The notes under the pieces: model-generated
Database searches by the model: none
What the model was told of the DNA's origin: nothing
What the model saw: the letters and a program-made list of their open reading frames with translations, nothing else
Translations under genes and position numbers: made by a program
DNA from: Actinomycetota bacterium
Lineage (GTDB): Bacteria > Actinomycetota > Acidimicrobiia > Acidimicrobiales > Microtrichaceae
Reading direction: 5' to 3'
Length of the DNA: 6,285 nucleotides
NCBI GenBank assembly: GCA_009700815.1
Contig: WLLG01000138.1
Location: forward strand, 1 to 6,285
Part shown: one piece after another, positions 1-5,492 of the stretch
Numbering within the stretch: the stretch's first letter is position 1
Layout: the number at the start of each line of letters is the position of its first letter

Positions 1-1570
1 CATCCACGCTTGGATACTCGCGAGCCATTCCCACAAGCTCAGCCAAGTTCTCGATCCGCGAATCATTTTCCACGGAGCGATCAGCCTCAAGCTCGGCCAA
101 GTACCCAGAGCGGCTCAGGATGGAATCCAGTAGGGCTGCAGGGCCCTTTGCTAGCTCTGTGCTGAGGTCATCGAGCAATGTCAGAAACGATTCAATGCCC
201 CGAGCCGATCTGGGCGAGACGCCAGCAGAGTCCCAGTTACGCAAGGCCTCGACAAAGCTCAAACCATGTGACCGCGCATAAGCATCTAGGCGGCCAACTG
301 TTTGATCACCAATGCCCCTCTTGGGAACATTGAGCACCCGCTTTAGGTTGACTTCATCAGTGGTATTGACCACTGCGCGCAAGTACGCCATGGCGTCTTT
401 GACTTCACGTCGGTCATAGAACCGAGTACCGCCCACAACCCGATACGGGATGCTGCCGCGCAGGAACTGCTCCTCGAGAACGCGACTCTGAGCATTGGTG
501 CGATAGAACACGGCCATGTCTGACCAACGCTGGTCGCCGCCGCCATGCAGGCGTGTCAGTTCTCGGCAGATCCACTGAGCTTCGTCCACCTCGTCCTCGC
601 CCTGGAACTTTGTGATCTTGTCTCCTGCACCAGTTTGGGTCCAGAGGTCTTTGGGTTTGCGAGCCGAATTATGCGAGATCACTGCATTTGCAGCATCGAG
701 AATGTTTTGAGTTGAGCGGTAATTCTGCTCCAGAACCACAACCGTGGAGTCAGGAAAAGCGGTCTCGAAATCAAGCAGGTTTCGCATATCAGCCCCACGG
801 AACCCATACACGGACTGATCAGTATCACCCACCACGCACACGTTTCGATGCTGTTGGCCAAGCAGCATGACGAGCTCGTTTTGCACGCTGTTGGTGTCTT
901 GATACTCATCGACGAGCACATGTCGAAAGCGTTGCTGGTACGAGGCCAACACCTCTGGTTGTGTTCGCAGTAGTTCAACAGCTACGCACAGCAGGTCATC
1001 AAAATCCATTGCACCAGCTCGCCTCAGCCGAAGCTGGTACTCGGCGAACACTTCAGCAATTTTGCGGTCGTAGATAACCGAGGCCTGCTCGGTGTACGAC
1101 TCCACGTTGTGGCCATCGTTCTTGGCAGCTGAAATAGCCGCATGCACTGCCCTCGGAGGAAACCGCTTGGAGTCAATGTTGAGGTCTCGTAAGACATAGC
1201 TCGTCAGGCGAACTGCGTCTGCGTGGTCATAGATCGTAAATGCCGAGGGGTACCCCAAGAGTTGTGCATCACGGCGAAGCATGCGCACACAAGCCGAATG
1301 GAAGGTTGAGATCCACATTTTTTGCGCCACGGGGCCAATAAGTCGCCCAATGCGGTCGCGCATCTCTTGGGCTGCTTTGTTCGTAAAGGTGATAGCCAAA
1401 ATCTGATGCGGAGAGACCTGATGCTCCTCAATCAGATGAGCAATTCGGTGGGTGAGCACCCTGGTCTTGCCAGATCCGGCGCCGGCTACCACTAGGAGGG
1501 GGCCATCACCGTGAGTGACGGCCTCGAACTGTGCTGGGTTGAGCCCAGCGAGCAGGCGGTCAGGCGACAT
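1..1570 (-). CDS. pcrA: ATP-dependent DNA helicase PcrA/UvrD, superfamily 1A (N-terminal 523 residues; 3' end outside window)
   Basis: This is a 3'-5' DNA helicase/translocase of the UvrD/PcrA/Rep family, acting on chromosomal DNA in repair and in clearing proteins or transcription complexes from DNA. Visible SF1 motifs in order are: Q motif LNPAQFEAV (residues 10-18), Walker A GAGSGKT (30-36), motif Ia TFTNKAAQEM (61-70), motif Ib around WISTFHS (86-92), Walker B/motif II DEYQDTN (221-227), motif III VVGDTDQSVYGFRGA (246-260) and QNYRSTQNIL (282-291). The frame runs open to the left edge. The family is usually about 750-830 residues, so domain 2B, motifs V-VI and the C-terminal RNA-polymerase-binding tail lie outside. 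The ATG at 1570 is chosen because TAAGG sits 8 bases upstream and the Q motif begins about 9 residues in. The frame stays open upstream to a stop at 1676-1678, with GTG codons, but none has a comparable ribosome site. Family assignment is certain; PcrA versus another UvrD paralogue is probable. Confidence 0.95.
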   Translation of the reverse strand, partial: MSPDRLLAGLNPAQFEAVTHGDGPLLVVAGAGSGKTRVLTHRIAHLIEEHQVSPHQILAITFTNKAAQEMRDRIGRLIGPVAQKMWISTFHSACVRMLRRDAQLLGYPSAFTIYDHADAVRLTSYVLRDLNIDSKRFPPRAVHAAISAAKNDGHNVESYTEQASVIYDRKIAEVFAEYQLRLRRAGAMDFDDLLCVAVELLRTQPEVLASYQQRFRHVLVDEYQDTNSVQNELVMLLGQQHRNVCVVGDTDQSVYGFRGADMRNLLDFETAFPDSTVVVLEQNYRSTQNILDAANAVISHNSARKPKDLWTQTGAGDKITKFQGEDEVDEAQWICRELTRLHGGGDQRWSDMAVFYRTNAQSRVLEEQFLRGSIPYRVVGGTRFYDRREVKDAMAYLRAVVNTTDEVNLKRVLNVPKRGIGDQTVGRLDAYARSHGLSFVEALRNWDSAGVSPRSARGIESFLTLLDDLSTELAKGPAALLDSILSRSGYLAELEADRSVENDSRIENLAELVGMAREYPSVD

Positions 1571-1578
1571 CTTGTCAA

Positions 1579-1583
1579 CCTTA
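1579..1583 (-). promoter_or_regulatory. Shine-Dalgarno of pcrA
   Basis: On the minus strand TAAGG lies 8 bases before the ATG at 1570. It matches five bases of the UAAGGAGG consensus. It decides the pcrA start against upstream in-frame GTG codons, which lack such a site. Confidence 0.6.
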
Positions 1584-1588
1584 GTTGC

Positions 1589-1615
1589 GCGGGCTGACAC
1601 CGCTTGCCCGCCCGC
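1589..1615 (-). other. GC-rich inverted repeat upstream of pcrA
   Basis: The plus-strand hexamer GCGGGC at 1589-1594 can pair with GCCCGC at 1606-1611 (11-base loop) or with the overlapping copy at 1610-1615 (15-base loop). The stem would form in RNA between the hydrolase stop and the pcrA ribosome site. There is no T-run after it in the direction of transcription, so it is not a classical intrinsic terminator. It could weaken read-through, tune mRNA stability, or be chance in GC-rich DNA. Confidence 0.3.
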
Positions 1616-1649
1616 TGACAGCCTGAACGGCACCAGATCAGTGTTGTTG

Positions 1650-1671
1650 GTAGCCGGCACCGAGCCGCTAC
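1650..1671 (-). terminator. Possible hairpin overlapping the hydrolase stop codon
   Basis: Read on the minus strand, GTAGCGGC and GCCGGCTAC form an 8-base-pair stem with one bulged G and a 5-base loop. The left arm contains the TAG stop of the hydrolase gene (1668-1670). The next bases are CAACAACA rather than a uridine tract, so an intrinsic terminator is doubtful. A role as a processing or 3'-end stability hairpin is equally possible. This is inference from base pairing only. Confidence 0.3.
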
Positions 1672-2462
1672 CCCGCTAGGCGCTGATCCAGAAAGTCCAG
1701 AACTTGATTGAGCGCTTCTTGGGTAGGTTGACCGGCCTGATCCACTAGGTCTTCGGTCAACACAGAGTGCGCAGCCCTCTTGTGCCCCCACTGGTTCCCG
1801 GCAGAGGAATCAATCTCTACCCCAATAAAGCTGTCGCCAAGATGCTTCCGTAGCGAGGCGAAGCGCTCAGGCGGTGCAGCAGCATCGCCAGTAAATCGAA
1901 GCCCAAGAACGCACAGATCGTCTTTCTGAGTGCGCTCAATCACGATCTTGAGATCAGCGGGTGAACACCCAACATCCGCACGGTGCTTCTTGCCGAGCGG
2001 CAGCGGAACCGAGGGCTGCGAGAGCACTGGAGCGAGCATCGCCGGCTCGGTCGACATCGCAAGAGCAAACCCCCCGGTAAAGCACATCCCCACTGCCCCC
2101 ACACCTGCTCCACCACACTGCTCATGGGCATGGCGGGCGAGCGCTCGAAGCCAGTCAATGGCTGGGGGTGTGGATTGCAAAGCAAATGCTTTGAACTCTT
2201 TTGAGACACAAGCTGGGGCTATTGACTTGATGATTCCCGCTGGGGTTCGTTCGGCACCCGGGGTGCCAAACAACACGGGCATAAAGACAGTGTGGCCGCG
2301 CTCAATCACCCTTCGGGCAAAATCCGCCACTAGCGGAGTGATTCCTGGAATCTCTGCCATCACAATGACTGCGGTGCCACTGCCCGCGCGGTACACAGTT
2401 CGAGTTCTGCCACCAAAGGAGAACGTCTCTTCGGTGAAATCATTGAGCGGGTCTGTAGGCAT
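1668..2462 (-). CDS. Dienelactone hydrolase family protein (cytoplasmic alpha/beta hydrolase)
   Basis: This 264-residue protein has the alpha/beta-hydrolase pattern of the dienelactone hydrolase family. Carboxymethylenebutenolidase-type enzymes use a Cys-Asp-His triad. The nucleophile elbow G-M-C-F-T-G-G gives Cys127. Asp193 in RFTGD and His232 in AHSVLTED are the likely partners. Glu37 in AEIPG matches the conserved glutamate that contacts the cysteine in classical DLH. No signal peptide or membrane segment is visible, so it is probably cytoplasmic. The family contains many enzymes of unknown substrate, and nothing nearby suggests aromatic catabolism, so the true substrate is unknown. The ATG at 2462 is 24 bases after the NlpC/P60 stop, with a weak AGG 8 bases upstream. 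It is probably co-transcribed with the peptidase. Length is close to the usual 230-260 residues. Family is confident, reaction is not. Confidence 0.9.
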   Translation of the reverse strand: MPTDPLNDFTEETFSFGGRTRTVYRAGSGTAVIVMAEIPGITPLVADFARRVIERGHTVFMPVLFGTPGAERTPAGIIKSIAPACVSKEFKAFALQSTPPAIDWLRALARHAHEQCGGAGVGAVGMCFTGGFALAMSTEPAMLAPVLSQPSVPLPLGKKHRADVGCSPADLKIVIERTQKDDLCVLGLRFTGDAAAPPERFASLRKHLGDSFIGVEIDSSAGNQWGHKRAAHSVLTEDLVDQAGQPTQEALNQVLDFLDQRLAG

Positions 2463-2486
2463 CTACAGAACCTAGCGAATCTGTGC

Positions 2487-3713
2487 TTAGCCGACCCGGC
2501 CAAAGCTCATGGATCCGCCCATTCGGTCGATGGGTGAAATTTTGACTACGTCACCTGTATGGGGTGAGTGAACCATCTGCCCGCCACCGATATACATACC
2601 GACGTGGCCCACAGGGTTGCGATAAAAGACCAAGTCTCCGGGCTGCAATTGCTCGCGGGTGATTCGCTGAGTTCCTGCACGCTGGGCACCCGAGGTCCGT
2701 GGCAGGGAAACCCCGACCTGCGCCCAAGACCACAACATCAGGCCAGAGCAGTCAAAGCCACCGGGCGAGGACCCGCCGTAACGATAGGGCGTTCCTAGCT
2801 GCGATTGAGCGGCGGCAATCGCGCCGGCGGCACCAGAACGCGGCGCCGACGCAGGAAGTGGTGCTTCGGCGGGGGCTGCGACTTCCTGAGGTGATGAGGT
2901 AGGTGCAGCCGCAGCCGGCCTAGGCGCAGCAGCTCGGGCCGGCGAACTTGCTGGTCCGGGTGCGGGAGCGACTCCTTTACTGGCCTGGCCTTGAGTGGCT
3001 TGGCGCTGGGCCTGCGCTGCCGCTTGAGCTTTGGCCGCAGCTGCAGCAGCGGCTGCGGCTGCTGCGCGCTCTTGTTCGGCTTCGACTGCCGCTCGGAGTT
3101 CACCCTTGGTGCTATCAAGCAACTCTTGTTGGCGATTCACACTCGAGTTGAGTTGAGAGACCACCTTTGCCTGCTCGCTCTTGCGAGCCTCGAGCTGAGT
3201 GCCGGATGCCTTCAGTTGCTGCGTTTTTGCGTCAAGGTCCTGCTGATCAGCGGTGATGCCATCGGCAAGCTGAACGCGATCACCCTGAAGCAGTTCTAAC
3301 AGCACTTGCTGATTCACGGCCTCATTTGGATTGGCGTTGCCAAAGGCAACCTGATTTTGTACACCGGCGCCCACGTATGCCTCGACAAGGTACCCCGTTG
3401 CCTGCTGACGGCTGCGGTCAAGGCGCTCTTGGGCATCGGCAACAGCTTGCTCATTGGCCTGCTGCTCTTGTTGCAAACCAGAAATATCCTCTTGGGTCTG
3501 CAAGTACTGCTCATTGAGCTGATCCGACTTCTCTTGCAGAGCATCAAGTTCGGCCGCAACCTTGGCTGCTTTCTCACGCAGGCCTTCAACACTCTGAGCG
3601 CCAACATTGCTACTCGAGGTTACGAGGCCAACCGTTACTACGGCTGCGACAACTACCGTCGCGGTCCGGATCGGCCGAAGCAGCCCAGAGAGGGTCCAAG
3701 AGGTGAAATGCAT
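2487..3713 (-). CDS. Secreted coiled-coil NlpC/P60 peptidoglycan endopeptidase (RipA/RipC-like)
   Basis: This 408-residue exported cell-wall hydrolase has a signal peptide with Arg13 and Arg16, a hydrophobic core at about residues 18-32, and likely cleavage near VGA-Q (39/40). Two Gln/Glu/Ala-rich coiled-coil stretches follow (about 41-110 and 145-225), then an Ala/Pro-rich linker (about 217-292) containing 11 consecutive alanines. The C-terminal NlpC/P60 domain (about 296-408) has Cys322 in FDCSG, His370 in GHVGMYIG, and His382 as the probable third residue. Such enzymes cleave the D-Glu to diaminopimelate bond of peptide stems, commonly for septum splitting. In mycobacterial relatives the N-terminal coiled coil keeps the enzyme controlled or links it to FtsEX; that role here is inference. 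No clear Shine-Dalgarno precedes the ATG at 3713. The start is chosen because the signal peptide follows directly and no better one is seen. It is likely the first gene of a two-gene unit with the hydrolase. Confidence 0.93.
   Translation of the reverse strand: MHFTSWTLSGLLRPIRTATVVVAAVVTVGLVTSSSNVGAQSVEGLREKAAKVAAELDALQEKSDQLNEQYLQTQEDISGLQQEQQANEQAVADAQERLDRSRQQATGYLVEAYVGAGVQNQVAFGNANPNEAVNQQVLLELLQGDRVQLADGITADQQDLDAKTQQLKASGTQLEARKSEQAKVVSQLNSSVNRQQELLDSTKGELRAAVEAEQERAAAAAAAAAAAKAQAAAQAQRQATQGQASKGVAPAPGPASSPARAAAPRPAAAAPTSSPQEVAAPAEAPLPASAPRSGAAGAIAAAQSQLGTPYRYGGSSPGGFDCSGLMLWSWAQVGVSLPRTSGAQRAGTQRITREQLQPGDLVFYRNPVGHVGMYIGGGQMVHSPHTGDVVKISPIDRMGGSMSFGRVG
3033..3065 (-). repeat. GCN-codon run encoding poly-alanine in the NlpC/P60 linker
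   Basis: Eleven consecutive alanine codons (residues 217-227) use a mixture of GCA, GCC, GCT and GCG. The run joins the second coiled coil to the Ala/Pro-rich linker. The mixed codons indicate selection for an alanine helix rather than recent slippage of a pure trinucleotide repeat. Confidence 0.8.
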
Positions 3714-3740
3714 TGTGACTAGTCAATCACGCAGAGCGAA

Positions 3741-3746
3741 ATGTTA
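3741..3746 (-). promoter_or_regulatory. Candidate -10 element for the NlpC/P60 transcript
   Basis: On the minus strand TAACAT fits the actinobacterial TANNNT -10 pattern. It would place a transcription start near 3734, giving a short leader of about 20 bases before the ATG at 3713. I see no convincing -35 hexamer 16-19 bases upstream. A promoter in this 90-base gap is plausible because the gap separates functionally unrelated genes, but the exact element is a guess. Confidence 0.3.
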
Positions 3747-3747
3747 C

Positions 3748-3757
3748 AAACGCGTTT
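3748..3757. promoter_or_regulatory. 10-base perfect palindrome AAACGCGTTT upstream of the NlpC/P60 gene
   Basis: AAACGCGTTT reads the same on both strands and lies immediately upstream of the candidate -10 element, inside what would be the -35/-10 spacer. A dimeric regulator site there could control the peptidase gene. The symmetry does not extend into the flanking bases, and a single 10-base palindrome can occur by chance. No regulator is identified. Confidence 0.3.
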
Positions 3758-3788
3758 CAGTTTGCCTACAAATTCCCTCAGAATGACT

Positions 3789-3816
3789 TATTCCCATTCG
3801 GCACTATTCCCATTCG
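3789..3816. repeat. 12-base direct repeat (16-base period) across the guaA stop codon
   Basis: TATTCCCATTCG occurs at 3789-3800 and again at 3805-3816, separated by GCAC. On the minus strand the first-read copy encodes the final Glu-Trp-Glu codons and part of the stop of guaA. The second copy lies just past the TAG and ends in TAA in the equivalent frame. This looks like a small tandem duplication of the gene's 3' end. Confidence 0.9.
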
Positions 3817-5492
3817 ATGGTTCCGGGGGGTTTTGAGGTGATGTCGTAGGCCACTCGGTTGACTCCGGGAACCTCATTGATGATTCTCGAGGCCATCTTC
3901 TCGAGCACGTCATAGGGAATCCGCGCCCAATCTGCAGTCATGGCATCTTCACTGGTGACAGCACGGATGATGACGGGATACCCGTAGGTTCGCTCATCGC
4001 CCATGACCCCAACTGTGCGGATGTCGGGAAGTACTGCAAAGGATTGCCATATCTCTCGCTCCAACCCAGCTAAGCGAAGCTCTTCCCGAACGATTGCATC
4101 GGCTTCTTGCAGAACGGCCACCTTGTCGGGGGTGACTTCACCGATGATGCGCACACCGAGTCCCGGCCCTGGGAAGGGTTGGCGCCAAACAATCTCATCC
4201 GGTAGCCCGAGTTCTGATCCGACGGCGCGGACCTCGTCTTTGAAGAGCGAACGCAGTGGCTCTACCAGATCAAAGTCCAAGTCATCGGGAAGTCCACCAA
4301 CATTGTGATGACTCTTGATGGTTGCCGCGTGAGCAGTTCCCGACTCAATCACATCGGGATACAAAGTTCCCTGCACCAAGAACTGAGCATCGGTGATTCC
4401 CCCGCGGGCATCTTCAAACACGCGAATAAAGAGCTCGCCGATTGCTTTGCGTTTCTCTTCAGGATCAGTCAGCCCAGCGAGCTTTTCAAAGAACCGATCT
4501 GCCGACTGCACATGAATCAGTTCTAGGCCCTGATGCCGGTGGAACGTCTCGACGACTTGCTCGCCTTCGTTCTTGCGCATCAGACCAGTGTCTACAAACA
4601 CACAAGTCAGCTGCGAGCCGATTGCCTTGTGAACCAGCGCTGCCGCTACGGCAGAATCCACGCCGCCGGAAAGCCCGCAGATTGCTCGACCCGTGCCGAC
4701 TTGCGCCCGAATGGCCGCAACTGAGGTCTCAACAAAGTTCTCCATGGTCCACTCAGAGGAGAGTCCCACAATTTGGTGCAAGAACTCCTCAATGAGTTGT
4801 TGCCCAAATGGAGAATGAACAACCTCGGGGTGATACTGCACGCCAAAGATCTTGCGTTCCGGGTTCTCAAGCACGGCGACTTGAGCACCGGGTGTTGATG
4901 CAGTGGCTCGAAAGCCCTCGGGTACTTCAACTACTGCGTCAAAGTGACTCATCCAGACGTCTTGCGTCTGGGGAATGTCTTCTGTGAGCAGAACCGACTC
5001 TGCATCAGCGCTGCGGGTCATCGTGGTTCGGCCGTATTCGCCAGACCCACCTCGGCCGACGGTGCCACCAAGTTGTTGCGCAATGAGTTGCGCACCGTAA
5101 CAGATCCCCAGAATGGGAATCCCAAGCTCATACACAGCCGGGTCTATGACGGGAGCACCCTCTACATGGACTGACTTTGGGCCACCGGACAAAATGATTG
5201 CGCTCGGGCGGCGGGCAGCAAACTCTGCTGCGGTGAGCGTGCTTGGCACAATCTCTGAATAGACCTTGGCCTCACGAACTCGTCGAGCAATCAGCTGCGA
5301 ATACTGAGCTCCAAAGTCGACAACTAAAACACGTTCCTCTGGGGTGGTGCTCGACAGCTCTGGGATCAGGCGATGTTCAGTCCCAGTGGGGTCGATCATC
5401 ATGAGATCATCGGACTTCTCTGCCAGCTCAATATTCTCAGCTAGTGATTCTGAGGCTGCTGCTGACCCGGCTCCTGGCTCTGAGCCAGCCAT
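3804..5492 (-). CDS. guaA: GMP synthase (glutamine-hydrolysing)
   Basis: This enzyme converts XMP, glutamine and ATP to GMP, glutamate, AMP and pyrophosphate, the last step of de novo guanine nucleotide synthesis in the cytoplasm. Residues are numbered from the GTG at 5495. The class I glutamine amidotransferase domain runs from about 56 to 240, with Cys132 (GICYGAQ), His222 and Glu224 (YHPE). The ATP-pyrophosphatase domain starts near 250, with the P-loop SGGVDS (276-281). The dimerisation/XMP-binding part includes FPGPGLGVR (441-449) and ends in the family-typical TSKPPGTIEWE. All catalytic residues are present. The conserved domain begins only at residue 56, giving an unusually long Ala/Ser/Glu-rich N-terminus. 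Starts possible are GTG 5495, ATG 5492, or the ATG-ATG pair at 5402/5399. I chose ATG 5492 because its first base is the last base of the guaB3 stop (TGATG), implying translational coupling. No clear terminator follows. Confidence 0.97.
   Translation of the reverse strand: MAGSEPGAGSAAASESLAENIELAEKSDDLMMIDPTGTEHRLIPELSSTTPEERVLVVDFGAQYSQLIARRVREAKVYSEIVPSTLTAAEFAARRPSAIILSGGPKSVHVEGAPVIDPAVYELGIPILGICYGAQLIAQQLGGTVGRGGSGEYGRTTMTRSADAESVLLTEDIPQTQDVWMSHFDAVVEVPEGFRATASTPGAQVAVLENPERKIFGVQYHPEVVHSPFGQQLIEEFLHQIVGLSSEWTMENFVETSVAAIRAQVGTGRAICGLSGGVDSAVAAALVHKAIGSQLTCVFVDTGLMRKNEGEQVVETFHRHQGLELIHVQSADRFFEKLAGLTDPEEKRKAIGELFIRVFEDARGGITDAQFLVQGTLYPDVIESGTAHAATIKSHHNVGGLPDDLDFDLVEPLRSLFKDEVRAVGSELGLPDEIVWRQPFPGPGLGVRIIGEVTPDKVAVLQEADAIVREELRLAGLEREIWQSFAVLPDIRTVGVMGDERTYGYPVIIRAVTSEDAMTADWARIPYDVLEKMASRIINEVPGVNRVAYDITSKPPGTIEWE

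Noticed and set aside
1930..2475. Plus-strand open frame of 181 codons opposite the dienelactone hydrolase
   Set aside because: It mirrors a clear alpha/beta-hydrolase gene with its triad; the translation has no recognisable fold or motif and no ribosome site was evident.
3306..3722. Plus-strand open frame of 138 codons opposite the NlpC/P60 gene
   Set aside because: It is antisense to the well-supported signal peptide and coiled coil, its leucine-rich translation is the complement of Gln/Glu/Lys codons, and it shows no recognisable domain.
3717..3803. Intrinsic terminator after guaA
   Set aside because: Only 5-base stems can be drawn (CAAAC/GTTTG, GAATG/CATTC) and there is no T-run, so a terminator cannot be supported.
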